Position numbers and translations under genes: made by a program | Shown: positions 18,069 to 27,665 of the stretch, in pieces | How positions within the stretch are numbered: the stretch's first letter is position 1 | Layout: every line of letters begins with the position of its first letter | Assembly (NCBI RefSeq): GCF_019331695.1 | Contig: NZ_JAHBBI010000004.1 | Span: 62,001-126,000 of the forward strand | Source of the DNA: Bifidobacterium pluvialisilvae | GTDB lineage: Bacteria; Actinomycetota; Actinomycetes; Actinomycetales; Bifidobacteriaceae | Direction of reading: 5' to 3' | Length of the DNA: 64,000 nucleotides | Notes under the pieces: generated by a model | Told to the model about the DNA's origin: nothing | Seen by the model: the letters and a program-made list of their open reading frames with translations, nothing else | Databases searched by the model: none

Positions 18069-19532
18069 TCATCCGTTCTTCGTACCGCCGTAGATGGCCC
18101 GGCTGTTCACACGGAACCAGATGATGGACACCGCCATGATCGCCGCGTAGATGAGCAGCAGGTTCGTGTAGTTCGCGGCGGCCCCGCTTGCGCCGATGAG
18201 GTTCGTCACCGGGTTTCCGCCGGCGAGGGAGTTCGTGGCGATGGGCGCGCCGAAGATGGCGATGCCGATCGATCCCGCGCCCTGCATGGCCAGATCGTTC
18301 ATGCCGACGCCGCGACCGGACTGTTCGGCCGGCAGCGTGCCGAGCACGGTGTCGACGGTGGGGGAGTAGAGCATGGCCATGCCGCCGTAGAACAGGGCGA
18401 TGCATGCGGCCAGGGCCACGGGCCCGGCGAGCACGCATAACGCGGCGCTCGCCGATCCGAGCAGCATGAGCGAGGCGCCGAGCGTGATGGTCGTCTTCCT
18501 GCCGAGTCGTCCGACGATGGCGCCCGACGACGTGCCGCTGATGGTGGCGATGATCAGCGCCGGCAGCAGTACGAGCGAGACCTGCGCGCTGGTCATGCCG
18601 TACACGTTCGCGCCGAGGGCGTTGAACAGGGGCGTGACGGAGAAGTTGGTGAAGTAGAAGAGGAACATCAGGGCCACGGCCTTCCACCAGCGGGTGTTGC
18701 GGAAGAACTCCGGGGTGATGAACGGGTCGCGGGCGCGTTTGATATAGATGGCGAACACGGCGAACGTGATGATGGCGCCGGCGAGCAGCGGCCAATGCAG
18801 GTCGGAGAAGAACAGGGTGAGCTGCAGCACGGCGAGCGCGAAGATGATGAATCCGGGGACGTCCACGTGCGTGGCCTTGCCGGCGGTGTGCGGCAGGTCG
18901 GTGAGCAGCATGGGCACCACGATGAGCGATGCCATGGGGATGAGGAACAGGTACGACCAGTCGATGGCGCTGAAGACGCCGCCGCATACCACGCCGATGG
19001 CGGTGGCGAGCTGGTAGGCGGCGGTGAACATGCCGAAGTACAGCAGTTTCTTGCCGGCGTGGAGATAGCGTGCCACGATGACGAGGTAGACGGATCCGGC
19101 GGCTTGGAACCCGGCGGTCTGGATGGCGCGGAAGATGATGATTTCCAACAGGCTGCCGTGCAGGATGAAGCCGAGGAGGGAACCCGCCCACAGCAGCATG
19201 AGACCGAACATGGTCATGCGTTTGAGCGAGGCGAAGTCGCACAGCGACCCGTAGACGAAGCAGACGATGCCGAGGACGACGCCGGGCACGGCGGTGATGA
19301 GCGAGGCCTGTCCCGCGGCGCCGACGTCGCTGCCGACCTGCTGGAAGACGAGGTTGAACGCCTGCAGGCACAGGGTGCCGAGCATGTAGATGAACAGCAG
19401 GGGGATGAGGGTCTTGCGAGCCTTGGTCGCGACGGCGTCGTCGGATGCCGTGGTGGCGTCGGATGCCGTCGCGACGCCGGATGATTCGATGGATGGGGTC
19501 GTGCCCGTTGTGCTCTGTGGCCGATTGCTCAT
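18069..19532 (-). CDS. Major facilitator superfamily transporter
   Basis: A 487-residue permease from ATG 19532, with GAAGGTAGGA as RBS. After a Thr/Ser/Ala-rich cytoplasmic head of about 45 residues come about 12 hydrophobic segments, with the MFS loop 2-3 motif in the variant FVYGSLCDFASLKRMTMFG and a central charged loop (IYIKRARDPFITPEFF). The RxGRKTTI-like repeat at loop 8-9 (GAIVGRLGRKTTITLG) is clear. The family resembles drug/metabolite exporters more than sugar permeases. It follows the nucleoside hydrolase gene in the same direction, but a GC-rich inverted repeat separates them, so membership of the nucleoside operon is uncertain. Confidence 0.88.
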   Translation of the reverse strand: MSNRPQSTTGTTPSIESSGVATASDATTASDDAVATKARKTLIPLLFIYMLGTLCLQAFNLVFQQVGSDVGAAGQASLITAVPGVVLGIVCFVYGSLCDFASLKRMTMFGLMLLWAGSLLGFILHGSLLEIIIFRAIQTAGFQAAGSVYLVIVARYLHAGKKLLYFGMFTAAYQLATAIGVVCGGVFSAIDWSYLFLIPMASLIVVPMLLTDLPHTAGKATHVDVPGFIIFALAVLQLTLFFSDLHWPLLAGAIITFAVFAIYIKRARDPFITPEFFRNTRWWKAVALMFLFYFTNFSVTPLFNALGANVYGMTSAQVSLVLLPALIIATISGTSSGAIVGRLGRKTTITLGASLMLLGSASAALCVLAGPVALAACIALFYGGMAMLYSPTVDTVLGTLPAEQSGRGVGMNDLAMQGAGSIGIAIFGAPIATNSLAGGNPVTNLIGASGAAANYTNLLLIYAAIMAVSIIWFRVNSRAIYGGTKNG

Positions 19533-19677
19533 GACGAGTCCTACCTTCGTTGGTGATGCGACTGGTGCGCATGTGGATTCTCTTGGGTAATCGACTCGTA
19601 CATTTGTTATGCGGAGGAGCCGGAGGACCGCGTGGTCTTTCGAGGCGGCGTTGCGGCCGCCGCCAGTGACAATGATA

Positions 19678-19712
19678 ATGCCGGCCGTCGAATCATGTTC
19701 GGCGGCCGGCAT
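19678..19712 (-). terminator. GC-rich inverted repeat after nucleoside hydrolase
   Basis: Arms ATGCCGGCCG and CGGCCGGCAT with a 15-base loop sit 4 bases beyond the nucleoside hydrolase stop on the minus strand. The tail is TATCATTGTC rather than a true U-tract. Confidence 0.5.
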
Positions 19713-19716
19713 CGGG

Positions 19717-20670
19717 TCAGGCCTTGGCGAGGCCGGTGATACGGGTCATGAATTCGTCGAGGAATCTGGGCACGTCGACCCCGACGGCGACCTTCATGGT
19801 CTTGACCGGGTCGTTGAGCCGTTCGTTGTCGCCGATGGTCCGCCCGCGGGTCGGGCCGTCTACGTCGACCTGCATGTTGATGTCGAGCGTGGTCACCAGA
19901 CTCGGGTCCACGGCCACGCCGGCGGCGAGCGGGTCGTGCAGCCCGCAGCCGCCGAGATGCGGCGACGTGGTCTCGTATGCCTTGATGTAGTAGTCGGTCA
20001 TGTCGGCGAGGAACCGTCCCGCCGGTGTGCCGAGGTCGCGCCAGCGCTGCGTCTCCTTGTAGGTGAGCAGCGTCTGCAGGGTGACGTCGAGGCCGATCAT
20101 CGTGGCCGGCGCGCCCGAACGGAACAGCTGGTTCGCCGCGTCCGGGTCCTGCGAGATGTTCGCCTCGCTCCATGCGGAGACGTTGCCGCAGACGGTGAGC
20201 GCGCCGCCCATGAGCACGATGCCGCCGATCTCGTCCTTGATCTCGGGTGCCTTGTCCAATGCCGCGGCGATGTTGGTCATCGGTCCGGTCGGCACGTAGA
20301 CGAGGTCCTTGCCGTAGGTCTTCACCGCGTCGATGATGAAGTCGACCGCGGATTCGGTCTCCGGCTCGCGGTTGGAATCGGGGATGTCGACGTTGCCGAT
20401 TCCGTTGGCCCCGTGGATGAACGCGGAGACCGGCTGCACTTCGAACGAGTCCTTGGTGCTGGCGTGCGGCAGGCCCTTGTACACCTTCACTTCGGGGTGG
20501 CCGAACAGGTCGGTGACCGCCAGTGCGTTGCGTACGCCCTGATCGAGCAGCACGTTGCCGTAGGTGCCGGTGATGCCGATGAGTTCGACCTCCGGGCTGC
20601 CCAGTGCGTAGGCGGTGGCGAGGGTGTCGTCGATGCCGGTGTCGAGATCGAGGATGAGCTTCTTGGTCAT
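19717..20670 (-). CDS. Ribonucleoside hydrolase (inosine/uridine-preferring family)
   Basis: A 317-residue cytoplasmic hydrolase that cleaves the N-glycosidic bond of nucleosides to base plus ribose. The N-terminal calcium-binding signature is LDLDTGIDDTLA (canonical DxDxxxDD). Further family marks are the VYVPTGPMTNIAAAL and GGIVLMGGAL strands and the active-site His region GGCGLHDPLAAGVAVDP. It is the last clear member of the minus-strand nucleoside salvage operon, 45 bp downstream of the transporter gene. Purine versus pyrimidine preference cannot be decided by eye. Confidence 0.95.
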   Translation of the reverse strand: MTKKLILDLDTGIDDTLATAYALGSPEVELIGITGTYGNVLLDQGVRNALAVTDLFGHPEVKVYKGLPHASTKDSFEVQPVSAFIHGANGIGNVDIPDSNREPETESAVDFIIDAVKTYGKDLVYVPTGPMTNIAAALDKAPEIKDEIGGIVLMGGALTVCGNVSAWSEANISQDPDAANQLFRSGAPATMIGLDVTLQTLLTYKETQRWRDLGTPAGRFLADMTDYYIKAYETTSPHLGGCGLHDPLAAGVAVDPSLVTTLDINMQVDVDGPTRGRTIGDNERLNDPVKTMKVAVGVDVPRFLDEFMTRITGLAKA

Positions 20671-20715
20671 GGAATTGCCCCTCTTAGATGGATGGGTTGC
20701 TGGATGGTCTGCGGA

Positions 20716-22047
20716 TTACCAGACGAACAGGCCGACGGTGGCGGCGGAGAGCAGGGAGACGAGGATGCCGGAGAGCAGCATGCGGCCGACCTGCTTGGAG
20801 ATAGCGTCGTTCTTCTCCTTGGAGACGATGCCCTTGAAGCAGCCGATGACCATGCCCAGCGTGGAGAAGTTGGCGAAGGAGGTGATGAACACCGTCAGCA
20901 CGGCCTTGTAGTGGGCGGCGTAGGTGGCGACCTCGCTGGTGATCTGGCCCATGACGACGAATTCGTTGGTCACGAGCTTGAGGCCCATGAGCTGCGAGAA
21001 GTGCCATGCGGTGCCCGGGTCGAGGCCCATGAGCCAAGCCGGGACGTACATGACGACGCCGAGGATGGATTCGAGCGAGAGCTTGTCCCAGATCATGCCG
21101 AGGCCTGCGTCGATGAGGGCGGCGAGGGCCACGAAGGCCACCACGTTGGCGGTGATGATGAGGATCAGCTTGCCGCTGCCGAGGATTGAATCGCCGAGGA
21201 AGGAGAAGAACGGTTCCTTGACGGGCTTGCTCGGATCATGCTTGAGGAGCTTCTTGTACCACGGCAGGGCCTTGTACTCCTCGATGGCCTTGTCCTTGGC
21301 GGCCTGCTCGTCGGCGGTGAGCTCGACGACATCGTCTTCGGCGGCGGGGTCGCCGAGGCCGTAGATCACGTCCTCGTCCTTGCTGACCTCGACCGGGTAG
21401 AGCATGTGGCTGACGATCAGGGCGTTGATGCAGTTGAGCGGGATGGCGGTGATGACGAATTCGCCGGGGACCATCTGGATGTAGGAGCCGATGATGGCGG
21501 CGGTCACGCAGCTCATCGACATCATGGCGAGTGTGACGTTACGACCGGCTTTCATACGCTGCAGCTGCACCTTGGAGACGGCCAGCGCCTCGGTGTTGCC
21601 CAGGAACATCATCTCGACGGCGTAGAAGGTCTCGAACTTCGGACGACGGGTGACGAAGCTCAGTCCACGGCCGATCCACTTGATGACCCACGGCAGGAAG
21701 CCGATGTAGGTGAGGATGTCGAACAGCGGCACGATGAGGAGGATCGGCAGCAGGGCGCTGGCGATGAAGTTCACCGGCGCGGGATTGGTGCCGTCGGCGC
21801 CGACCCAGTTGGCGAAGGCGAAGTTGACGCCCTTGTAGGAGATGTTGACGATGGCCGCAAAGCCGTCGGCGGCGGCCTTCACCGCCATGCGCCCCCATTC
21901 GAAGCTGGTGAGGAACCACGCGATGACGAGGTTCAGGGCGAGCATGCAGCCCACGGATTTGAAGTCGATGCCCTTGCGGTTGTGGGAGAATACCCAGCCC
22001 AGGGCCAGAAAGACCAGCAGGCCCAGAATGTTGATCGCTAGATACAT
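20716..22047 (-). CDS. Concentrative nucleoside transporter (NupC/CNT family)
   Basis: A 443-residue multi-pass membrane protein with RBS AAGGGAACTC before ATG 22047. It shows CNT features: a first helix NILGLLVFLALGWVFS, the re-entrant region LGNTEALAVSKVQL, the SMSCVTAAIIGSYIQM stretch, and the C-terminal GSGKLILIITANVVAFVAL...FANFSTLGMVIGC gate motifs. Between them, at residues about 215-265, is an unusually long acidic cytoplasmic loop (VEVSKDEDVIYGLGDPAAEDD...) before LLKHDPSKPVKEPFF. It imports nucleosides with H+ or Na+, feeding the phosphorylases and hydrolase encoded beside it. Confidence 0.93.
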   Translation of the reverse strand: MYLAINILGLLVFLALGWVFSHNRKGIDFKSVGCMLALNLVIAWFLTSFEWGRMAVKAAADGFAAIVNISYKGVNFAFANWVGADGTNPAPVNFIASALLPILLIVPLFDILTYIGFLPWVIKWIGRGLSFVTRRPKFETFYAVEMMFLGNTEALAVSKVQLQRMKAGRNVTLAMMSMSCVTAAIIGSYIQMVPGEFVITAIPLNCINALIVSHMLYPVEVSKDEDVIYGLGDPAAEDDVVELTADEQAAKDKAIEEYKALPWYKKLLKHDPSKPVKEPFFSFLGDSILGSGKLILIITANVVAFVALAALIDAGLGMIWDKLSLESILGVVMYVPAWLMGLDPGTAWHFSQLMGLKLVTNEFVVMGQITSEVATYAAHYKAVLTVFITSFANFSTLGMVIGCFKGIVSKEKNDAISKQVGRMLLSGILVSLLSAATVGLFVW

Positions 22048-22081
22048 GAGTTCCCTTCCTTTGGTTCTCGGTTTCTCGAGT

Positions 22082-22125
22082 GCCGGCCGGGGCGATGCCG
22101 GCCGGCGTCACTACCAACGGTAGTG
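22082..22125 (-). other. Two intercistronic hairpins between deoA and nucleoside transporter gene
   Basis: GCCGGCC/GGCCGGC (22082-22106) and CACTACC/GGTAGTG (22109-22125, 3-base loop) lie in the 166-bp gap. There is no U-tract. They may partially attenuate read-through or protect RNA ends within the operon. Confidence 0.5.
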
Positions 22126-22213
22126 GTTGCGTGTGTCATCCGATTGATATCGGGATGAAATGTTTCCAGCATCGGCCTTGGTGTGAGGCCTACGCCGGGA
22201 TGTGCGAGCGACG

Positions 22214-23512
22214 TCAGACGATGATCTGGTGGATCAGTGTGATGGGTTCCGCCTCCTTGCCGATGGTGATGTTGTCGCGGATGAGACGTTCGACGTCCGC
22301 GATGTCCTCGCGGTCGCTGTGCACGGTGAGCAGCACGTCGCCCTTATGCACTTCGTCGCCGACCTTGTGGCTGAGCACGAGGCCCACGGCGTAGTCGAGC
22401 TCGTCGTCCTTGGTGGCACGGCCGCCGCCGAGCATCATCGAGGCGATGCCCATTTCGTCGGCCCTCATGCCGGTGATCACACCGTCCTCTTCGGCGAGAA
22501 TCGGGATGCGGTACTTGGCCTGCGGCATGATCGTCGGATCGTCGATCACGCGTCCGTCGCCGCCCTGCGCCTCGATCATGGCGCGGAAGCGCTCAAGCGC
22601 GGAGCCGTCGGCGATCTTCGCCTCAAGCTTGCCACGGGCCTCGTCGAGGTCCTTGGCCTCGCCAGCCATCACGACCATCTGGCTGCCGATGGTGAGCACG
22701 AGGTCGGTCAGGTCGGCGGGTCCTTCGCCGCGCAGCACGGCTATGGACTCCTCGATCTCCAACGCGTTGCCGATGGCGAGGCCGAGCGGCTGGTTCATGT
22801 CGGAGATCACGGCCATGCAATCCATGCCGACGCCCTTGCCGATGTCGACCAGTGCGTGGGCCAGCGCCACGGCGTCCTTCTCGTCCTTCATGAATGCGCC
22901 GGCGCCGGTCTTGACGTCCATCACCAGGGCGTCGGTGCCGCTGGCGATCTTCTTGCTCATGATGGAGCCGGCGATCAGCGGGATGGAGTCCACGGTGTCG
23001 GTCACGTCGCGAAGCGCGTAGATCTTCTTGTCGGCGGGGGCGATGTTGCCGGTGGCGCCGGCGATGATGCAGCCGACGTCGCGAAGCTGGCGCTTGAAGG
23101 CGTCCTCCTCGATTTCCACGGTGTAGCCGGGGATGGCCTCGAGCTTGTCGAGCGTGCCGCCGGTGTGGCCGAGGCCGCGGCCGGAGATCATCGGCACGAC
23201 GATGCCCAGCGAGGCCACGAGCGGGGCGAGCGGGATGCTCACCTTGTCGCCGACGCCGCCGGTGGAGTGCTTGTCCACCTTCTTGCCGGGGATGTCGCTC
23301 AGGTCGAGCCGGTCGCCGGAGTTCAGCATGGCCATGGTCAGGTCACGGGTCTCGTCGGCGGTCATGCCGTTGAACCAGATGGCCATGAGCAGGGCGCTGA
23401 CCTGATAGTCGGGGATGTCGCCGTTGGTGTAGCCTTCGACGAAGAAGTCGATCTGCTCCTTGGTCAGGGTTCCTCCGCTGCGCTTGGCGTCGATGACGTC
23501 GATCATTCTCAT
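22214..23512 (-). CDS. deoA: Pyrimidine-nucleoside (thymidine) phosphorylase
   Basis: A 432-residue enzyme of the Pdp/DeoA family, length equal to Bacillus Pdp. It releases pyrimidine base and (deoxy)ribose-1-phosphate. The phosphate-binding signature KVDKHSTGGVGDKVS and the SGRGLGHTGGTLDKLE family pattern are clear. VMDVKTGAGAFMKDEKDA and the C-terminal biotinyl-like domain (VLSHKVGDEVHKGDVLLTVHS) complete it. RBS AAAGGAG precedes ATG 23512. A 40-bp deo operator lies 50 bp upstream, so the gene can be controlled independently of the upstream deoCBD part of the operon. Confidence 0.95.
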   Translation of the reverse strand: MRMIDVIDAKRSGGTLTKEQIDFFVEGYTNGDIPDYQVSALLMAIWFNGMTADETRDLTMAMLNSGDRLDLSDIPGKKVDKHSTGGVGDKVSIPLAPLVASLGIVVPMISGRGLGHTGGTLDKLEAIPGYTVEIEEDAFKRQLRDVGCIIAGATGNIAPADKKIYALRDVTDTVDSIPLIAGSIMSKKIASGTDALVMDVKTGAGAFMKDEKDAVALAHALVDIGKGVGMDCMAVISDMNQPLGLAIGNALEIEESIAVLRGEGPADLTDLVLTIGSQMVVMAGEAKDLDEARGKLEAKIADGSALERFRAMIEAQGGDGRVIDDPTIMPQAKYRIPILAEEDGVITGMRADEMGIASMMLGGGRATKDDELDYAVGLVLSHKVGDEVHKGDVLLTVHSDREDIADVERLIRDNITIGKEAEPITLIHQIIV

Positions 23513-23562
23513 GATGGCTCCTTTGCCTGGTGATGATAAAACGGTAAATCAAAACCGTGGAT

Positions 23563-23602
23563 TTTACAAATGTGCGTGTCGATTTAAGAACGTTTGTTCA
23601 AT
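23563..23602 (-). promoter_or_regulatory. Putative deo operator upstream of deoA
   Basis: TTTACAAATGT, then 14 bp, then GAACGTTTGTTCAAT. The same two blocks at exactly the same 14-bp spacing occur upstream of deoC (27569-27608). Block two contains the dyad GAAC-N4-GTTC. The likely ligand is the SorC/DeoR-type regulator encoded between the sites. Confidence 0.75.
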
Positions 23603-23630
23603 AGTGTCGTCAACGACGGTGAACGTCGGT

Positions 23631-24581
23631 TCAGTCGTTGTATTCCAGAAGGTCGGACGCGCTGTTCTCGTCGATGACGAGCGTGTTGGCGTATCCGGCC
23701 ACGACAGCGCCGTGGGCCGCCGGCACCTTGATCGGTGTGGAGACCACGAGGATGCTGTGCGGCTTGGTCTTGAGCTCCTCCGGTCGGAGACCGATCGTCC
23801 GGGCGTCGATGTCGTCGTCGACGATGCGGCCACGGACGTCGATGAACCGGGAGAGCACGTCGCCGGCGGCCTCGCGGCGCAGACGGTCGCGTTCGTCGCG
23901 GGTCAGGTATCCCAGACGGAACAGCAGCGCCGAATCCTGGACCGAGCCCACGGTGAAGACGGCGATGTTCGCGCGCCTGCCCATGTCGAAGATGTGCGAG
24001 ATGTAGGTCTCCTGCTCCACGAGCTCGCGGGTCTCGCGGCGGTCGAAGATTACCGGCAGCGGGAGATACTGCGGCAGGGTGTGGAACGCCGCGGCGAATG
24101 CGTTGGCGCTTTCGAAGGCGTAGTTGTTGCTTTCGGTGTTCGAGATGCTGCCCTTGATCTGCACGACGGACACGTCGTGCACGTCCTTCGGGGCCAGGTG
24201 CGTGCCGATGGCGTAGAGCGTGCGGCCCCATCCAAGGCCGATTACGTCGTCGCTGCGCACGATGGATTCGATATAGTCGGCGGCGGCCTGCCCGACGGTG
24301 TCGAGCCGGTCCTTGGGGGCGATGTTGGTCATCGGCACCACGATGACCTTCTTCAGCCCGTACCGCTGCTCGAGCGCGTCGGCGAGGTCGGGCGCCTCGC
24401 CGAGCGGGTCGGCGATGTCGATGCGGACCAGGCCCGTCTGCCGCGCGTACTGCAGCAGACGGGAGACGGTCGGGCGGGAGATGTGCAGGGCCTTGGCGAT
24501 GTCGTTCTGGCTGTAGTCCTGCTGGTAGTACAGCTTGGCCACCTTCAGGGCGTCGCGGGTCTTCTTCGCCTGGGTGTTCAT
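23631..24581 (-). CDS. SorC/DeoR-type transcriptional regulator of the deo operon
   Basis: A 316-residue regulator. The N-terminal helix-turn-helix (residues about 10-55) contains YSQNDIAKALHISRPTVSRLLQYARQTGLV. The rest is a SorC-type sugar-phosphate sensor domain (VIGLGWGRTLYAIG, VSVVQIKGSISN, GSVQDSALLFRLGYLTRDERD, IDVRGRIVDDDIDARTIGL). Bacillus DeoR, of the same family, responds to deoxyribose-5-phosphate, the substrate of DeoC encoded in this operon, so that inducer is a fair inference. The gene lies between deoD and deoA, giving a self-contained regulatory loop with the two 40-bp operators. Confidence 0.9.
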   Translation of the reverse strand: MNTQAKKTRDALKVAKLYYQQDYSQNDIAKALHISRPTVSRLLQYARQTGLVRIDIADPLGEAPDLADALEQRYGLKKVIVVPMTNIAPKDRLDTVGQAAADYIESIVRSDDVIGLGWGRTLYAIGTHLAPKDVHDVSVVQIKGSISNTESNNYAFESANAFAAAFHTLPQYLPLPVIFDRRETRELVEQETYISHIFDMGRRANIAVFTVGSVQDSALLFRLGYLTRDERDRLRREAAGDVLSRFIDVRGRIVDDDIDARTIGLRPEELKTKPHSILVVSTPIKVPAAHGAVVAGYANTLVIDENSASDLLEYND

Positions 24582-24627
24582 GCCTGTCTCCCGTCCGTCG
24601 TCGGTCGCATCTGGATGGCGCCGTGCG

Positions 24628-25335
24628 CTATGCGATGGCGGTCTCCAGCGCGATGGTGATCATGTCGTTGAAGGTCTTCTCGCGCTCCTCGCTCGTCGTC
24701 TTGCCCTCACCGAAGATGAGGTCGGAGACGGTGAGGATCGACAGGGCGCGGAAGCCCAGCTTCGCACCAAGCAGGTACAGGCCGGCCGACTCCATCTCGG
24801 TGCCGAGCACGCCGTAGTCCGCGAGCTTCTTCATGTCGAGCTCGTCGTTGTAGAAGCGGTCGGCGGCGAAGATGTCTCCCACCTTCACGTCGACGCCCTG
24901 CTCCTTGGCCACGTGGTAGGCGGTGTCGAGCAGTTCGAAGTTCGCCAGCGGGGCGTAGTGCACGCCGTGGCCGAACGTGTTGGTCACCACGGCGGAGTCG
25001 GTGGTCGAACCGGAGGCGAGCAGCACGTCGCGCAGCTTGACGTCCGGTGCCATGCCGCCGCAGGAGCCCACGCGGATGATGGTCTTCACGCCGTAGATGG
25101 TGGCCAGCTCGTTGGTGTAGATGGACAGCGACGGGATGCCCATGCCGCTGGCCTGCACGGAGACGCGATGGCCCTTGTAGGTGCCGGTGAAGCCGAGGCA
25201 GTTGCGCACGCCGTTGACCTGCACGACGTCCTCGAGGAACGTCTCGGCGATGTACTTGGCGCGCAGCGGGTCGCCGGGCATGAGCACGACGTCGGCGTAA
25301 TCGCCCGGTTCTGCTTCGATGTGGGGGGTTGCCAT
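24628..25335 (-). CDS. deoD: Purine-nucleoside phosphorylase, DeoD type
   Basis: A 235-residue enzyme of the hexameric PNP class (E. coli DeoD size). It phosphorolyses purine (deoxy)nucleosides. Characteristic segments are [30 protein letters not shown], the phosphate-site [10 protein letters not shown] and the base/ribose-binding [29 protein letters not shown], with the catalytic Asp in [19 protein letters not shown] precedes ATG 25335. It lies downstream of deoB in the operon. Confidence 0.97.
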   Translation of the reverse strand: MATPHIEAEPGDYADVVLMPGDPLRAKYIAETFLEDVVQVNGVRNCLGFTGTYKGHRVSVQASGMGIPSLSIYTNELATIYGVKTIIRVGSCGGMAPDVKLRDVLLASGSTTDSAVVTNTFGHGVHYAPLANFELLDTAYHVAKEQGVDVKVGDIFAADRFYNDELDMKKLADYGVLGTEMESAGLYLLGAKLGFRALSILTVSDLIFGEGKTTSEEREKTFNDMITIALETAIA

Positions 25336-25434
25336 GATGATGGTCCTTTCGATGGGGTTGACGGTTGTCGGTCCGGTTGTTCGGCGGCCGCCGGTCCGTG
25401 GATGGACGGCGGCCGGTGTGGGGATGATGGTGCG

Positions 25435-26646
25435 TCAGCTGACCTGGCCGAGGAAGCTCGTGCCGTTGCCATTGCCTTCGACTCCGAAGTTGTCGAGGAT
25501 GGTCGCGCCCATGTCGGAGGCCGTCTCGCGGATGCCGAGCGACGTTCCGGGGTTGGTCATGCCGGGGGAGTAGGCGAGGATCGGCACGAACTCGCGCGTG
25601 TGGTCGGTGCCCTTGTAGGTGGGGTCGTTGCCGTGGTCGGCGGTGATGAGCAGCAGGTCGTCGTCGTGCATGTTGTCCATCACGTGTCCGAGACGCTCGT
25701 CGAAGGCCATGAGCGCCTCGCCGTCGCCCTGGGCATTGCGGCGGTGGCCGTACATGGCGTCGAAGTCCACGAGGTTGGTGAAGCACAGGCCGGTGAAGTC
25801 GGAGGCCATGGCCTCGTCCACATGGTCCATGCCGTCCATGTTGCTCTTGTTGCGCCATCCCTTGGTGATGCCGTGGCCGGAGAAGATGTCGTTGGTCTTG
25901 CCGACGGCGAGCACGTCGTATCCGGCGTCGTGGAGGAAGTCCAGCACCGTGGGCGCGATGGGTTCGAGGCCGTAGTCGTGGCGGTTCGACGTGCGGGTGA
26001 AGTGGTCCTTGTCGGGGCCGACGTACGGGCGGGCGATCACGCGTCCCATCACGATTTCGGGGCCGTTGATGAGCGTGCGCGCGTACTCGCAGATGCGGTA
26101 CAGCTCGTCGATGGGAATCACATCCTCGTGGGCGGCGATCTGCAGCACCGAGTCGCCGGAGGTGTAGAGGATCAGGTCGCCGGTGGCCATCTGGTGCTCG
26201 CCGTAGTCGTGGATGACCTCGGTGCCGGAGTATGGCTTGTTGACGATGACCTTGCGTCCGGAGAACGCTTCGAGCTTGTCGACGATGCTCTGCGGGAAGC
26301 CGTTCGGGAAGGTGGCCATCTCGAACTTCACCGGCAGGCACATCATCTCCCAGTGGCCGTCGAGCGAGTCGTTGCCGTGCGAGGTGATGGTCATCTTGCC
26401 GAAGCATCCGACGGCCGGGTCCGCCGCGGGAACGCCCTTGATGGGGGCGACGGCGGGTTCGATGCCGCGGATGTTGCCCAGTCCGATGCGGGCGAGGTTG
26501 GGCAGATGCAGGTTGCCGTCGAAGAACTCGCCGATGTGGCCGAGCGTGTCGGCGCCGACGTCGTCGAAGCGCGCGGCGTCCGGCGCCTCGCCGATGCCGA
26601 TGGAGTCCAGCGCTATCGCCAGAACGCGTTTGTAGGTATATGCCAT
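25435..26646 (-). CDS. deoB: Phosphopentomutase
   Basis: A 403-residue metalloenzyme of the alkaline-phosphatase superfamily that interconverts (deoxy)ribose-1-P and -5-P. The start MAYTYKRV (ATG 26646) is chosen over an in-frame ATG seven codons upstream because AAAGGAAG lies before it and family proteins begin here. Metal ligands: [11 protein letters not shown] (Asp), [14 protein letters not shown], and the C-terminal [25 protein letters not shown] with Asp and His ligands. It connects the phosphorylases (making 1-phosphates) to DeoC (needing deoxyribose-5-P). Confidence 0.97.
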   Translation of the reverse strand: MAYTYKRVLAIALDSIGIGEAPDAARFDDVGADTLGHIGEFFDGNLHLPNLARIGLGNIRGIEPAVAPIKGVPAADPAVGCFGKMTITSHGNDSLDGHWEMMCLPVKFEMATFPNGFPQSIVDKLEAFSGRKVIVNKPYSGTEVIHDYGEHQMATGDLILYTSGDSVLQIAAHEDVIPIDELYRICEYARTLINGPEIVMGRVIARPYVGPDKDHFTRTSNRHDYGLEPIAPTVLDFLHDAGYDVLAVGKTNDIFSGHGITKGWRNKSNMDGMDHVDEAMASDFTGLCFTNLVDFDAMYGHRRNAQGDGEALMAFDERLGHVMDNMHDDDLLLITADHGNDPTYKGTDHTREFVPILAYSPGMTNPGTSLGIRETASDMGATILDNFGVEGNGNGTSFLGQVS

Positions 26647-26806
26647 GGGAAGGCTTCCTTTCGCCATTGAAAGACAAAAATCAGAATGTGGATGAATGGA
26701 TGCGGTGAACGGATGTGATGAATTGCCGGAATCTGGGTTCGGGAGGCGGTAGAGAGGAGAAAAAACCGGCCTCCCGAAATGTGTGGCGGCGCGTGCCTCG
26801 CGCGGC

Positions 26807-27481
26807 TTACTGCTGTGCGGCCTCCTCGAGGATGGCCACGGAGGCGGAGACGCCGAGCCTGGTGGCGCCCGCGTCGATCATGGCGTAGGCGTCGGCGAGG
26901 CTGTGGATGCCACCGGCGGCCTTGACGCCGAAGTCGGGGCCCACGGTCTCGCGCATGAGCTTGACGTCATGGACGGTCGCGCCTGCGGTGGAGAAGCCGG
27001 TGGAGGTCTTCACGAAGTCGGCGCCTCCTTCGACGGTGAGCTTGGAGGCGCGCACCTTCTCGTCGTCGTCGAGCAGCGCCGTCTCGATGATCACCTTGAG
27101 CAGCTTGCCCTTGGCGTGGGTGGCGTCGGCCACGGCCTTGATGTCGGCGAGCACGACATCATCGTTGCCGCCCTTGAGTTCGCCGATGTTGATGACCATG
27201 TCGATTTCGTCGGCGCCCTTGTCGATGGCGTCGTTGGTCTCGAAGACCTTGGTCTCGGTGGTGCTGGCGCCGAGGGGGAACCCGATCACGGTGCAGGTGG
27301 CGATGCCGGTGCCGGCGAGGGCCTTGGACACGCGCGGGATCCAATACGGGTTGATGCATACGGATGCGGTGTTGTACTTGATGGCTTCGGCCACGGTGTT
27401 GTCGATCTGTTCGGCGGTCGCGTTGGCCTTGAGGAGCGTGTGGTCCATGTACTTGGCGAGCTGAGCCTGGGTGAGGGACAT
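26807..27481 (-). CDS. deoC: Deoxyribose-phosphate aldolase
   Basis: A 224-residue class I aldolase that splits 2-deoxyribose-5-P into acetaldehyde and glyceraldehyde-3-[16 protein letters not shown] opens the TIM barrel, and the Schiff-base lysine lies in [11 protein letters not shown]...[12 protein letters not shown], with the proton-relay Lys in [11 protein letters not shown]. It is the first gene of the minus-strand salvage operon; the 40-bp operator at 27569-27608 lies about 90 bp upstream. The product acetaldehyde could be reduced or oxidised by dehydrogenases outside the operon. Confidence 0.97.
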   Translation of the reverse strand: MSLTQAQLAKYMDHTLLKANATAEQIDNTVAEAIKYNTASVCINPYWIPRVSKALAGTGIATCTVIGFPLGASTTETKVFETNDAIDKGADEIDMVINIGELKGGNDDVVLADIKAVADATHAKGKLLKVIIETALLDDDEKVRASKLTVEGGADFVKTSTGFSTAGATVHDVKLMRETVGPDFGVKAAGGIHSLADAYAMIDAGATRLGVSASVAILEEAAQQ

Positions 27482-27568
27482 GATGGGCTGTGCCTTTCTG
27501 ATTATTCACTGGGTAGTGAAGGGGCCGCCGTCGTTGGCTGCCTTGTGATTCCAAGCCTATCATTCTTT

Positions 27569-27608
27569 TTTACAAATGTCCACTTGAATAAATGAACTTT
27601 TGTTCAAT
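27569..27608 (-). promoter_or_regulatory. Putative deo operator upstream of deoC
   Basis: TTTACAAATGT, 14 bp, GAACTTTTGTTCAAT; spacing identical to the site before deoA. The segment is AT-rich in an otherwise GC-rich region, consistent with a promoter. It also lies only 58 bp upstream of the divergent K+ channel ATG. Confidence 0.75.
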
Positions 27609-27665
27609 AAAACATGAATCACCGACGCACGGATGTGTCCGTCATCGTTCGGTTACGCTGGAATC

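Noticed and set aside
18069-19532. MFS gene as the nucleoside permease of the deo operon
   Set aside because: A dedicated CNT-family transporter gene is already present, the MFS sequence is closer to exporters, and an inverted repeat separates it from the operon.
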